Origin: Sphagnum compactum
Lineage: Eukaryota > Bryophyta > Sphagnopsida > Sphagnales
DNA: 64,000 nucleotides
Assembly (NCBI GenBank): GCA_965153455.1
Contig: OZ234494.1
Location: forward strand, 24,490,001-24,554,000
Direction of reading: 5' to 3'
Position numbers and translations under genes: made by a program
The notes under the pieces: generated by a model
Database searches by the model: none
The model's input: the letters and a program-made list of their open reading frames with translations, nothing else
What the model was told of the DNA's origin: nothing
In this document: positions 33,948 through 46,772 of the stretch, in pieces
Layout: the number at the start of each line of letters is the position of its first letter
Position numbering within the stretch: the first letter of the stretch is position 1

Positions 33948-36900
33948 TCACCTATGATGCTGTGGTCCATTAGCCCTATTACCTCCCAAAACTCTACCAT
34001 GGACACCTGCCTGTTCCATCTCTTGTTCATGATTGTGATTGATCCCATTTGATGAAACCCTCTTTGTATTTTCATCACCTGCTCTCTCCCGCACATCTCC
34101 ATCTCGAGTCATCCATCCAGATCCCTGATCCTCATGAGAACTACTACTGCCTACTGCACAGCCTACTGAATGGCCTGCTGCCACAGTGGGGGGAGATGGT
34201 GTAGTACCATCCCGGGGTGGTGAAAAGCACAGAGGCAAGTATTCATCATTGTCACATGCAAATCGAGAGTTCCTAAAGTGCTCTTCTAGAGCTGCTCGTC
34301 CCTGCATCTCAGAAGGACAAGCAATCAACAAAATAGGTCCTCTTGACTGCAAAGATGAAATAGAACAAGACAACTTTCTGCCAATTCAAATATTCCATTC
34401 AATCTGGACAACCAGAAAAGATAACACACCTGCACCCGTGCATATGTTACTTGACATATTTTTCGGGAATTAAATGCTTCCCATTGCTGGGCATGGAAGG
34501 CTTTGTACAGCCTTCTGGTAGCCTCCACAGATGTAAAATTCACAAATGCATATCCCAGATTGCACCTGTTCCTACAACCCTCATCACATTTCAAATCACC
34601 AAGGTGAGCAATCTGATCTTTTGAAGGCATAAATCATAAAGTAAGAAAGGGAAAAATTTCAACACTTATGTGCTAATCTAGTTGAGCCATCCAACACCAG
34701 GCACTGGTCACTCACTTGAAATCAATTGGGAGGTAGACAAAGTCATATGCTGATGGAGGTTCATTGGGATCTTCCAGGTTGGAGTTGCTGTGAAGGCAGT
34801 GCCTGTCTAGAAGCTGGAGCAGCATAGCTTGACTGTTTCATGTCCACATCAATGACCAATCAGTACAAAGACATTGGATTAACAGAGTACTCAAACCAAC
34901 AGGCATTGAGTGCATTAAAACTTAAAACACAATTCATCAAACATAGCTGCTACACTAGGTTTCATCTCAGCACAGCAATAGAGACAAAACCAGATGAAGC
35001 ACTAAATTTTATGCTTAAAGGAGTATTACAAGTCATCCACCTGTACTTATTTGGGATATTCTTGATCATGAGTGTTGTGCGAGGAGACTCATTGGATTGC
35101 TGATCTCCCTCATCAAAAATATACTGTGATGGTACTGACTGAGAAGACGAAGACTTCATAGGCAAACTAGGTTTTCCTGTACCAGAACCATCCCTGGATG
35201 CCATCTTTCCACTTTGGCATTGCTGCATCAACTCAAACCTCCCATATGAACCACCATTACCATTCATAGATGCAATCCTCTTTCTTCGGTTGGAAAACCC
35301 ATCTCCCCTACGTTGACCAGAATGGGTGTTGTTTTCCCTACCAAAGTCTGAAACAAGGCCCAGACTCTCTCCTACTCCTGATGAAGGGGCTCCACCATAC
35401 CCCATTCCTATTGTTCTCCCTTCAGCTAGTCCAATGGGTAGGCTCCGTTCAACACCCATTAACAGAGACACTCCACCTGGGCTCTGAGGACCTGTCTGTA
35501 AGGGTCCATATGACAATGTCTGCACCTGGCTGGCTGTGCTGCCCCATTGCTGTGGTTGAACCATTGCCAATGGTGATACTGGTGTACCACCTGTAATTGA
35601 CCCATAACCTGTCCATAGATATGGAGGCCCAGTTTGCTGGCTGTTTATGGCTTGATTTGGACCTCCTGCAGAATCTGCATTCCAGCTCACATACATGGGC
35701 CCTGGAACTCCACCTGCTGCTGTGCATGATATAGATGACCGACTGCTTGTCCCAGCAAACAGTGGAGCACTTTGCTCTTGCTGTGCTTGGGCTTGCTGAG
35801 CCACCCGTGCCTTATATGCTTGACCTCCTGGTCGACTGAACTCAATCTTCACCCGCTTGCCCCCAATTTCTTGATTATCAAGGGACTTCAACGCTTTGGC
35901 TGCATCCCTAACATCATAAAACTCTACAAACTTATGCAGCTTCTTGGCAGGGGTCTCTCGCAACTCTTTCACAGTGCCTGCCAACCCAAGTTCATGCCAA
36001 AAGCTATGTGATCAGTCCAGCTCGATGGATTGAAGATTGAGACATGATACCATCCAACTTCAAGCTGCACACCCACTGCACCCTCCCCTCTTATGAAGTG
36101 AACTACTTTTGACATGAATCTATTGCAGCTGTAAATTCACATGTTGGATAACTTCAAACTTCAATAAGCCCTTGGGAAATGTTGGCAGCAAAAGCCAGTG
36201 ATGATAAACACTTAATACTCAATTACTCATCATCCCATGCAACAGAAGCATTGGAAAACCCAAAAACTCATGACAAGAAAAAAGGAGAGTTGAGTTGAGC
36301 TGTGCATACCATACTCCTCAAACACGGCCTTCAGTTTGTCTAGAGGCATGTCAGCATCTAAGTTGAACACCACTAGAGTACCCTGATTGAGCGCATCTGG
36401 ACCAGCAAAGGCACCTGAAGGTGATGTGTACTGTGCCCACATTACTTTGCCTGCAATCAAACCACGGGTGGTTGCTAGACCAAGATCACATGCTGCTTCA
36501 TCTAAAGCTCTGTCTGCATGTTTACCCCTATCTTGTCTGTCATATCCAGATTCACTGTGCAGATGTGGTCCACCAGGTCGCTGCCTTTGAAAGCGCCTCT
36601 GCATGCGCTGCTGGTGCCATAGATGCTGCTGCTGGATATCTCCAAGTGCTTCCTTGGTGTGTCTGAGATCATAGTAGTGCACGGTGACCAGACCTTCATG
36701 TTGTCTCTCCATGCCCAATGCTCTAACAGGTCCCCATTCCTCCATTTCTTTCTTCAGCTGATGCTCATCCATGTCAATGGGGACACCATTCAACAAAAGA
36801 GCTCTTGACACATGCTCCCTCCCAGTCAATGCTGGATGTGTGATTAGGCTGCTTCCTGAAGCTGCCATGGTAGGGCACCCCACTGACATGAATGGTTGAA

Positions 36901-38218
36901 TGGCAGCATAGGGCAAGTGATGAGAGTGGACTGGCTGCCCAAGCCCAATTGCAGGAGCAGGTGTAAGAATCCCTGAAGGAGATCCTTGAGAGCTCTGATG
37001 CTGCATCAACTCAGGCACAGCCAAGTGCTCCCAGGTAGTGGGGGACTGAGGACCTGTCACAGGTGCAAATCCAACTGCACCACCATTGCAGTACAGAGGG
37101 AACATCGACCCTCCACTGTAATCAGGGCCATACACCATCCGACTAGCTGGCTGCCCAACATCAACACCCTGGGTGTAAAGATGTGGTTGCTCAATGTGAT
37201 AAGGAGTTGGAACTGCCATGTGCAAAAGACCTGGCGGGAGCACAGGGGATGCACAAAGGGATTGAGAAGGGGTGTACTCCCGAGCATTCGGATCCAGCAA
37301 CACTTGCTTCCCATTGTGATCTAGAACCATTTGTTTCCCATCATGGCATGATGGGGAAACAACAAGATATGCAGGAAGACCATAGGCATGGTGAGCTTCT
37401 GCATCACTTTGATCAGCCTGATGCTGCAACACTCCAAACTCTTTGTCCACCATGGTCTGCTCTGGCAAAAGAATTGTGGGTGGTGGTTGGGGTCGGTGCT
37501 CATGAGACCTCTGGGAGTCATACCCTCCTCCCATTCCTCTTAAGGACTGCTGTGTAGTAGAAGTTGTATTATTGTATTCATCAACCTGTCCCACCAGCTG
37601 CTGTGGCGGTATGTACTCCCTTTCAGCCATCTCTGAAGAGGAGTAGGTGAATAGTCCTCCATTCACCAAAGGCTCAGTCACACTTGTCTGCTGATGATGA
37701 GTCACTGCAATGCCCTCTGGAGCTGAATCTCTATAGTCCCCAGAGTTCAAGCTCATCCCTTCAAGACCCCCCTCGAGGCTGGTCGTGGTTGTCGTCACTG
37801 ATGATGCTCCATATCTGTTACTCAATTCATTGATGGAAACACTATTATTATTACCTGCAAGAACTCCTTCCATTCCTCTATCTGGGTCAAAGTTTGTGCG
37901 GTGGTGCACTACCTTCGGCAACCCCTCGTTAGCTGCAGCAGCAGCAAATGCAGCCTCTGAACTGCCTGCTGAAGGAGAAGGGGTAGGAGGCTGCTGCTGC
38001 ACGTCCCCAACTGCAACTATCTTCCCACCCATGAAAGAAGATGTGTGCCTCAGCGCTGATTCTTTACTCGTTCTTGTTAAGGTTTCAGAGAGAATAGGAG
38101 CCGTCTCAGATGTTCCCTGTTTAGATCCTTGAAAGAAGGGTAAGTCCTGCTGCGGCAGCTTGAAGTTGGGAAATCCAAATCCTCTAACCACCTCAAGAGC
38201 AACCGAATTCATGAACAT
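33948..38218 (-). CDS. TEL: TERMINAL EAR1-like (TEL) Mei2-family RNA-binding protein, five coding exons
   Basis: Coding exons on the - strand are 38218-36310, 35977-35041, 34832-34716, 34571-34430 and 34301-33948. Junction phases (1, 2, 2, 0) agree and give 1152 residues. Residues about 470-600 form RRM1 ([20 protein letters not shown]). RRM2 (about 608-690) spans the first intron: [20 protein letters not shown], then [24 protein letters not shown] and IEFSRPGG. The Mei2-type third RRM begins near 937 ([20 protein letters not shown]) and runs through [38 protein letters not shown] and [14 protein letters not shown] to FSPPRDG near 1065. The last stretch is typical of the TEL branch of Mei2-like proteins, which in other plants act in shoot meristem and leaf-initiation control by binding RNA. 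The 470-residue region before RRM1, rich in Gln, Ser, Pro and His, makes it about twice as long as flowering-plant TELs. The start [10 protein letters not shown] lies just inside a splice acceptor; residue 3 is an alternative Met. Confidence 0.9.
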
Positions 38219-39225
38219 ACATGCATGTGTGGAGGGTCTGCAAAGCAATCCAAAATAAAAGCACGACGAAGAAACTGAGTTGCTATTCCATGCAGAATGG
38301 GAAAACCAAAGGGCGAAGGCCAAGACATGCGCATGAACGTTGTCAGTCAGTCTTGTCAATCCGAACAAGACACATATCCATTGTAGACTTCAGCGACAGC
38401 GAAGCTGCACTTGGTTTCCAAAGAAGCCCATAAACTTACGTCACCGCAGGCAGGCAGGCAGACAGACTACGCCCAAGGAGACTTACCCACGTAGAACCAT
38501 TACAAGGGAAGAAGGGCGGGGGTTTAGCATGCAGAAATTGTTCTGTTGATAGAGATCGCCTCACAACAATAACAACTCCAGAGCTTAGCAGCGAGAATTC
38601 AGATGTATCTCAGTCACGCACTAGGATGATGACGATGATTTTCACAACGACACTAAAGTACAGAAGATACAGAATTCGTGCTCCGCTCTTGTGAAGCACT
38701 CATCTGCAGCAGCATCTTAGATTTTGGGAGCACGTACGTAACCTCCCGGACACACACGGTCTTGTGTAGAAGGTCAGGATATTGAGGAAATGACAAACTC
38801 CAGAAAGAGAGCACAAGAACCGACCACAAACAACATCAACAACAACCCTTTAGCAGGAGAGCTTAAGACGAACTACACTGTCAAAAACCTGGACGCAATG
38901 TTCGCAGTGAACAGGCGTCCTAATATCAAGTATGACCAAAAAGACGACGAGGACGACAGAGACTCAGCGTTCATTTCATGCTTCGAACACCGAAACACAC
39001 ACAAAAACCCGCAAGAAGAACAAGAAGACAAGAGGAAGCTGACAAGTCACACCAAAAGAGATGGAAAACTAGCACATGGGAAAAAAAATGAGAAGAACCA
39101 AAGCAAGCAAGCTATACAAATAAGAAGACGTGACAACAGAAGTTCCAGGACGAACAACCAAAAGAAAAACAAAGATACAAAAGCACGAGAAGAATCAGAG
39201 TACTGTGGCAGGCAATTGCTTACCT
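38219..39225 (-). other. Predicted 5'-UTR intron of the TEL gene
   Basis: On the - strand, CTCAG|GTAAGC at 39224/39223 is a consensus donor. TTGCTTTGCAG ending at 38238 is a good acceptor 19 bases before the chosen ATG. The interval is GC-moderate, and its only long frame (145 codons, + strand, 38790-39227) is Lys/Arg/Asn-rich without motif, so it is read as intron. Leader introns of this size often raise expression of plant regulatory genes. Confidence 0.6.
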
Positions 39226-39850
39226 GAGAAGAAAGGAGAGAATCGGAACAAGTCACGGAGCGATGAAGTTGAAGAAGAATAACGAAGTCACAGACCGACG
39301 TATTGTCTGTTCCTCCGACTACCCTGCTGTGCTGTGGCTGTGCGTCTGGGTTCACCCTTAGACAAAGACTGTAGACCGAGCAGAACAGGCAGCAGCGGGC
39401 ACCACCCTTCCTCCCCCGCGGGTGTGTGCCTCTCTCTCTCTCTCCTCTCCGGCGACAATTGAGCAAAAGGGGTGCAGAAGTGTAAGAAGGCGAGTTTGAC
39501 AGAACGAGTGCATGAAAAAAGTGGGAAAAAAAAATTCAGCGCAAAACAATCAGTCCCTGCACCATACCTACAACCACCTCACAACGACAACGAACCAAAA
39601 AAAAAAAAAAAAAAAACCAAAACAAAACAAAAACAGAAAACACGCAACAGCCGAGAGCCGGCGACGACAAGAGAAGACAAAATCTGGCGCAAAACGCGAG
39701 AAGAAGAAGAAGAAGAAAACACGGCCACTGTTGTGCGACTGCACACAGAGCGAACGGGGTCAGCTTGCGGGCAGCAGCAGGGCAGCCGAGTACGAGACTG
39801 TGACCGGACGGGCAGGTAAGACGGGCATGTGAACGACGGGCAGTACCTAC
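39226..39850 (-). promoter_or_regulatory. TEL first exon and promoter region
   Basis: GC-rich sequence with a GA-rich stretch on the - strand near 39430-39450 and a poly-A tract on the + strand at 39597-39616. No TATA box is obvious. The transcription start probably lies between 39450 and 39850. Confidence 0.4.
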
Positions 39851-41130
39851 CTACCTAAATTGAGCGGAAGGAACGAGGAGGCGGCGGAGCCGCACGGCCC
39901 GAGGTAAGTAACTTTAGGGCCGTAGGCCGCAAATCGCTGAGCAGTAAAGTGGTGGGGGGGTGGTTGTTGTTGTTGGTGGTGGTGGTGGTGATTTTTTTCT
40001 TTTCTTTTTTTTTTTGGGTGGGGTGGGTAGAGGGGGTACCTATTTGTTTTGGAGGGGTTTCTTAAATACAGCCGAAACCCAGCCACGTTGGTACTTTATT
40101 GAAGAATAAGAAGACCTAAAAACCAAAACAACTGAAAAGCGGCTGAAATTAGGGCTAATTAATTACCCACCTCCCATCATCAGTGTGTGATTAAGGCAAA
40201 GGTAGTTAATTAATTACACCCACCCACTTACATACCCACCACCCCCCTTAGTACCCACCTACTTATCCGCCCCTCTACCTACCCACTCTGTACCCTAATT
40301 CGTCCGGGTTTAGGCTACCCTAGTACCCTACATTAATTTATGGCTTCTATATGGGGGCGGCACCCAAATTATTCGTTTGTTTGTTGTTTCCAAATTGGCC
40401 TCCCATTTTTCAATTTTTTTGCCCAAACTTTCCAAATTAACTATGGAACTGGGTTTTGTCACTTCCCATGCATCCCAAAATAGTCCCCTCCCTCCCTCCC
40501 TCCCTCCCCTCTTCCCCCCCCACAATAACTAGTTCTTAACTAGTTAAACCTATTGTAGTTATTTACACCTACATTTTCTTCTTCTTCTTCCTATCTTAGA
40601 ATAAGTATCCAAAACTAGAGGTCACAAGATTTGATAGAGAATGAATGCATAGAGATGTAAAGATTAGGAAGAAGTTTATATACCTAATTGAAATTGGAGG
40701 ATAGGAAGAAGAGCAAATTGAAGTCTTATCACTTACTAATTAATCAAAAAACCCAACCTATTTAAAAAGTTCTATTAGGTTCATTAACTTATTACTTAAA
40801 CTTAACTTAATTTAATTTAAGGTCTTTAACTTAAATTAAAGTATTTAAATTTACTAATTTAACATCAAAATTACTACTAAAGTTAAAATAACTTCTTCTT
40901 TTTCCCATCTCTCTATTGATATTGATTTTCCAAAGAGAGATTTGTTGATTTGTTGAGGGTGCTTCCTTGTTATTATTATTTGGTTGTTATCTCACACCAA
41001 AATGGACACAAACACGAAGGGCATTTTAGGGTTTATATTAAACTTGGGGTGGTGACAATTCCATTTGTTTGTGAAACAAAACATGTGATAAACCTTGTCT
41101 TTTGTGTATAAACACCAGCTCGGGTTGCAA
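39851..41130. other. Intergenic region with simple repeats
   Basis: Includes GGT/GTT runs at 39958-40010, (CCCT)n at about 40485-40509 and CTT runs near 40578. AT-rich after 40560. No gene recognised. Confidence 0.5.
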
Positions 41131-41137
41131 TTTAGAA

Positions 41138-41275
41138 GCCGTCAATGCATTTACTTTTGATACTTTACATGACCATATATGCCTAAAATAAAAACGAGAG
41201 AGCAATCGTCAATGCATTTACTTAATACATGACCACCGTATGCTTGAAATGAAATGAGAGCAATTTGTAAGGTAG
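41138..41275 (+). repeat. Two-copy ~67-bp tandem repeat
   Basis: CGTCAATGCATTTACTT occurs at about 41140 and 41207. Each copy continues with ATACxTGACCA, TATGC and AAATxAAA-GAGAGCAAT. Confidence 0.65.
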
Positions 41276-44200
41276 GCCATTTCCAAGCCCACACATTATG
41301 TGCTCATCAAACTCACATAACTTAAGTTTGCCATACTTTGGCATCTTTCAGCCGTCAAAACAAAAAAGCCCCAAAAAGAGTTTTGTCATTACCTGCCATA
41401 TGTGGAGGCAAGATCTTCCCAATATGATGATTCTTATAATGGCCTTTTCTAGCAAAGGCTTTGCACATGGTCCGCTCAACGAATGTCTTTTTTCTTTAAT
41501 ACAAATTTTGGCCCAAGTCCCCCTATTGAGTGTTGTTTGTTCATTATTTATTGTTGAGTTTTACCCAGTTTTGCTCTTCACTTTTGTGCTCACCCATCCA
41601 TTGAAAACTCTCCCTACAATAAATTTTCTTGAATTACAAGTGATGGGGGTGGTTTAAAGGTTTCGTGTTACCAAATTGAAATTAATCAAGCCAAATAAAA
41701 AAACTCCTTAAAAACATTGGCAATACAATGAATACATATTTTGCTTGGAGAAATTTATTTATTTATTTATTTCGAAAAATAATGGAAACTTACTTTTTGA
41801 GGACAAATTAAAGCGTGTCTAGTGTTATTGTGAGGTTCTTTAAAAAATCTTTAGGCAAAAAAATGTTTGTTGTTTTTACATTTTTAGACCAACTCATATT
41901 ATTATTTTTAAAATCCCCCCAAAAAAAATTTTCTCAAGGACACTCGAATATGAAGCTAGATTTAAAAACTTGTGCAAAACATGTATAATGAAACAATTAA
42001 TGTATGTTCTAACTTCGTCTAAAAACTTTCTTGAAACAAAAAGGCCTCATTTTATTTTTTTTAAAAGGAAAAAAAAAAAGAGTCATCAAGTATAAATATG
42101 ATGGACATCAACGCACATCATCATCATGGATGGAAGGTCGAACGTCATCAATATATGATTTAAGTAATGAAAATCTAACATTCAAATGAACTATTTCTAG
42201 AAGAGAATAGTAAATAAATTAGATATAAAGTCTTATAAAAGTCTATAAAAATAATTTAAAATTCTTCAAGTTTTTAGAATTTTATTATAGGCATTATTAT
42301 ATGAGCCCAAAGCAATTTTGTCTATAAGGGGGGGATTTTACACACACACAAAGTAGGAGGAACTTGTGGGGGCAAGGGCACCCCTATTATGTATCTTTCA
42401 TACTAGTTTGAACCCGTGCCTAATGCACAGGTGTGTTATATATATAATGCTTTGGGCTTTATAGTAAGTAATAAATTACATTCAAGCCGGAAGTGTTTTT
42501 CAGACACAAATATGACACACAACTGACGGAACTGAAAGTTGGAACCAATACTACAACATCCACAAGTGCTTCAGAAATTACCCCTCATCAAGTTTCACCA
42601 GATTACACAATCTTACTCTTTGTCATTTCCATAAATATCATGACCTCAGCAATTGGGTTGTAACTTGTCATGCCATGCCTTGCCCCGCCACCCCCCCCCC
42701 TTCTCCATCCATCCCGGGTGTGCTCAACACCTTCTTTCTTCGATCGACTTTGAACTCGATTTGAAGATAAAATCCGAAGAAGAAGGGGATGATATGGTGG
42801 ACTCCGGTCTTGTGGAAGTCTTTTTTTTACATATTGGGAAATTTATTACCAACTTCAAACATAGAGATTGCTAACAATAATAACTAATTTGCTCAAAAGG
42901 GGACGGTATTATGATAGGAATAGGGTAATGTATTTGGTGGTTTTCTAAATCAAATGGATCTTTTTTTTTTTTTAACAAGCTTTTTTGTGGCTGATTAACT
43001 TAGTGGTGTTTTCTTAGGAGATGGGCACCAGAAAAATAAAATTTTTAAAAAGAAAACTTGTGACCCTATTTTGCAAATTGAAAAAAAAAAAAAAAAGTCT
43101 GTGTAAATGGAAAATCTCTCTCACACACACACACACAAGTTGAAGTAATTCTCATGGGAACATGTGCCCACAACACACAAATCAAGTAAAATCTGAACAG
43201 AACGGACTATCAAATGGGGGGGGGGAGGGCAATGCTCGCACCCAAAAAAGAAACCAAAAAAAAAAACATAGTACAAGAAGGAGGAGGCAACTTGCCCACT
43301 TGCAAAGTCAAATTTCAATATCTATCAACTTTGTGTTGGGGTGTGATGCTCGAAAGGACCATTGCATCCCAATAAGTCAAAGAAACACCACTTGAGAAGT
43401 GCGAGATAGAGAGAGAGAGAGACAAATACGCACATACACGATCACAACATGTTTGGATTCGAAATGGACAAAAGACAAAGTTGTGGTATGTTTGCTCTCA
43501 CAATAGTACCCAATGGACCAACCAGACCACCACCGACTCCCACACATTAAGGTGCTTAAAGGGTTGTTGATACTTACATTTGCATCAAAATGAAAAAATC
43601 ACGAGCATCACTAACTAGCCAAATCAACAATTGAGTAATATTGAATTTTTTTTTTTGTGTTATATATTCATTGAGATTTGATTGTGGGAATTATTGAACT
43701 AGTAGTTAAGATCAAATCAATATTGATTTTCCTTCACAAACATCATCCTAATTAGGAAAAATGTGCAATCCTTGTAATGTTTTTTTTTTAGATCATAAAA
43801 AAGTAGTCCTTAATATTTGAAACAGTTAAAAACATGATTTTGATAACTTTCCTACTTGAATCAAAATATTGGAGTTTATTATAACAATAATATGATTCAA
43901 TTGAATGTTAATGAAAAACATTCAATGAACAAAGACACGACTAATGTGTTGAAATAGGAATTAAATTTAAAGCCTCAAATGTTGTTTTTTTCGTTTGTTT
44001 TCATCAAGTATTTGAATCCCCAAAAACCATTCCCCAAAACAAAAAAAACAAAACTTGAATCTGTATAATATAAAAGCCATTTGTAAAGTCCTCAGCTGGA
44101 ACCATATTTGATATTTTAATTTCATAACATTATACCTATATATAGTTTTGATTTAATTGTTAATTTGATATATTGGGTGCACCACAAATAATCAATGGGA

Positions 44201-45700
44201 AGCACATATCAAGTGACCCAACAATATATGATTTTAATTTTATAGTTCCATAGGCAAACAAGTATGTTCCAATTTGAGGACTGAAAATTTTGATCTTCAT
44301 TTAAAGAGAGAGAAAGAGATGGGTGGGGTGGGGTGCGGTGGGGGAGGGGCCGGGTGTTGCAAGAAGGGGGGAAGAGGGTGGTGAGAATTTGGGGCGACCG
44401 AAATGTGTGCCATAAGCATGACCCGGATCTCAAATGGAGATTTTGGTGCACCCCACGAGTGTTAAAGTCAAATTCTGTCTGATTGTACATTTTCCCAAAA
44501 TTTTCACAATAATTTTCCCAAAGGGATGAGTGTTTCCGAAATTTTCACACTAATGCAAAGGGGTGTTTATTCACCTATACCGAAGAATGTTTCACCATTG
44601 TTTTTTTTTTTTTTGTCTAAAAAAAATTTACGTCCGTATCAATCATATGTGAGACATAAATGTACAAACATTCTAGTGCCATGGTCAAATGCCTTTGTCA
44701 ATGGTCGTCTACACAACCAAGAATCAGCCCTTTTTTTCGGCAAAATTTTGTGCCGTTGTGAAATGAAGGAATGTTTTTGTGGCAAACTAAATGATTCTTT
44801 AAATGGCCAAAGTTTGAAACAATTTAAAAAAAACCTTTAAAATTTGCCGGATTGCTATAAATGATTAAAGTACGAAGCCAAAAAGATGTTAGGAATTTTT
44901 AATCTCTTTTTTTCCTTTTCAGATTTAATTAATAGCCAAATTTGGCTATAGACCAGATGTGAAAGTAGAACATTTCAAGAATTTGGGCTACCTACTGGAA
45001 CCCCTTGTTGAAATACATTGATTTTTTTATTTTTTTAAAAATTCAAAACCTGATGAATTAGGGCCATTTTATTTTTCCACAAGACTTCTTTGAATATATC
45101 AAAGTCATATTTTTCAGCCTGAAAAATGCAAAAAAATTCATCCCCAAAAGAAGAGTGGTTGGAAGCTGTGGATTTTTTTATATCCTTTTTGCAGGTGGTG
45201 AGCTACGAGCTAAACCCTAAAATGCAACAAGATGATGCCTCTATGACAAACTTTGTTTTTCTCACTTAGAATTCCCAATGCGGGCAAAAAAATGTTTGTC
45301 TATGATAAATTTATAACCAAGTCCATGCAAGAAGTCCACGGGCATCTAGAGCAACATCATGAATCTCTTGATACAAAGTATACGAATGTTTGACAAATAG
45401 AAAGATGTCTACAACTTCATGGGGTTGATTGGATGAAGTGCCCCCCATTAAGCTACTAACTTATAACCAACAAACATGGTGCAAAATCAAAACGATCATT
45501 AGTTAGGTAGTTTATGGTTTTTGATTGACCAAAACAAACGAACTAAAAAATTCCAAACATTGTTCATTAACCCCTAAACCCTAATAAATAGATTCGGAAC
45601 ACTCTTTCCCTAAAAGCCCTAAATCCTGTTGTTTCCTAATGCAACAATCCATATAAATATATGAGTAGACATATATAAACTAAAGGCATTGCAAGTAAAG
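41276..45700. other. AT-rich spacer without recognised genes
   Basis: Features are limited to low complexity: G-rich runs at 43215-43227 and 44320-44347 (possible G-quadruplex formers), a (CA)n near 43120, and GAGAGA at about 43408. A TTTGAACCCGTGCCTAATGC stretch near 42406, followed by a TA-rich tract, resembles text seen at the ends of some plant transposons. No frame longer than about 120 codons and no RNA gene was seen. Confidence 0.5.
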
Positions 45701-45725
45701 CCCAAAATAAATACAAGTCACACTG

Positions 45726-46005
45726 TGGCCGTGCCATTTACATAAAAAAACTAAAAGAAGAAATTATGAAAATTCAAATATTTCACCTTGCAAAAATATA
45801 ATCTTCAAAAAAATCCTCTAAAAGAAACCAAAAATCTTTCAAGATATCATAACGATTCTCAAGTTTCAACACACGGCAAAATATCATCTTTCAAAAATCC
45901 TCATATAAAAATAGACCTACTACTACTTAGGGGCCAAAATCCCTGAAGCTACTATACTCTCTAATGAATCTAAACACAATATTCTTGATTTGGTAGGCAA
46001 GGCCA
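45726..46005 (+). mobile_element. MITE-like repeat, copy 1
   Basis: The 280-base unit begins TGGCCGTGCC and ends GGCAAGGCCA, a 10-base terminal inverted repeat with one mismatch. Internal landmarks are TCAAATATTTCACC, TGCAAAAATATAAT, CCTCTAAAAGAAACC, AGATATCATAAC, TCTCAAGTTTCAACAC, CCTCATATAAAAATAGAC and AGCTACTATACTCT. There is no coding capacity. Miniature inverted-repeat elements have this size and build, but no target-site duplication is clear. Confidence 0.65.
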
Positions 46006-46033
46006 ATAAATAAACAAGGGGTGTGTCACACCG

Positions 46034-46324
46034 TGGCCTTGCCATTTTTACATTAAAAAAGTATGGTAATGCAAAGGAAGAATTATGGAAACTCAAATAT
46101 TTCACCATGCAAAAATATAATTTTCAAAAACAAATCCTCTAAAAGAAACCAAAATCCTATAAGATATCATAACTCTATAACTAATCTCAAGTTTCAACAC
46201 CAGCCAAAATATAATATTTCAAAAATCCTCATATAAAAATAGACTTACTACTACCTAGGGGCCAAAAAATCCCGGAAGCTACTATACTCTATAATGAATC
46301 TAGACACAAAATATTCAAGGCCAA
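46034..46324 (+). mobile_element. MITE-like repeat, copy 2 (tandem with copy 1)
   Basis: It begins TGGCCTTGCC and carries all landmarks of copy 1, separated from it by 28 bases. Its 3' end is shortened: the TTGGTAGGC stretch is missing before AAGGCCA. Head-to-tail placement suggests local duplication, not two independent insertions. Confidence 0.65.
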
Positions 46325-46489
46325 TAAATGAATAAAAATGACAAATAATTTTGAGGAGTTTAGGATTTGGGGTTTTAGGTTTGTGTATGGAGGAGAATTT
46401 GATTTGATTTGAAAGGAAGTCAGAAGAAGAAGAAGAAGAAGACTCACTTAGACTCTTTTCTTTTGTATAGTGGAACAATAGTACTTTAC

Positions 46490-46599
46490 CCTAAGACTGT
46501 GGTGCTGCTGGTGCCTGTTGGCAGCTGATCAGGATTTCTTGGCAGATCATTCAAAACCCCACTCCACCATTTGCATTCATGTGCATATGTACTTCCCAT
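46490..46599 (-). CDS. Candidate first coding exon of an unidentified minus-strand gene
   Basis: The ATG at 46599 (CGCATGGGAAG) follows a CT/CAATC-rich leader. It opens 36 codons (MGSTYAHECKWW..., ending TSSTTVL) that reach a plausible donor, CTTAGG|GTAAAG, at 46490/46489; unspliced, the frame stops at 46486. Just upstream are AAACCCTAA (telo-box) motifs common near start sites of plant growth genes. Composition is GC-richer than the surroundings. I could not find a following exon; the duplicated MITE-like repeat would lie in its intron. It may not be a gene. Confidence 0.25.
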
Positions 46600-46702
46600 G
46601 CGAGGGAGTGGATTGGATTGGATTGGATTGGATTTTGAAGGGATGAAGGAGGAGGAGGAGAGCTTAGAGCCTAGAGGCGAGAGAGAGAGTATGATCAATC
46701 AA

Positions 46703-46772
46703 GGAAAGTTTAAACCCTAAACCCTAAACTTTCCCATGGTGAAAGTTTAAACCCTAAACCCTAAACCCTTTC
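46703..46772. repeat. Interstitial telomere-like AAACCCT repeats (telo-boxes)
   Basis: TAAACCCTAAACCCTAAAC at about 46711-46729 and a second run at 46746-46768 contain several copies of the plant telomere unit. The first run is flanked by GGAAAGTTT and AAACTTTCC, giving a palindromic frame. A third run, as TTTAGGG, occurs at 56951-56972. As promoter elements, telo-boxes are found upstream of many plant translation-related genes. Confidence 0.75.

Noticed and set aside
38790-39227. 145-codon Lys/Asn-rich frame on the + strand
   Set aside because: It lies inside the predicted TEL leader intron, has no motif, and reads as low-complexity A-rich sequence.
42400-42450. Transposon end at TTTGAACCCGTGCCTAATGC
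   Set aside because: It resembles text seen at some plant element ends, but no inverted partner or target duplication was found.
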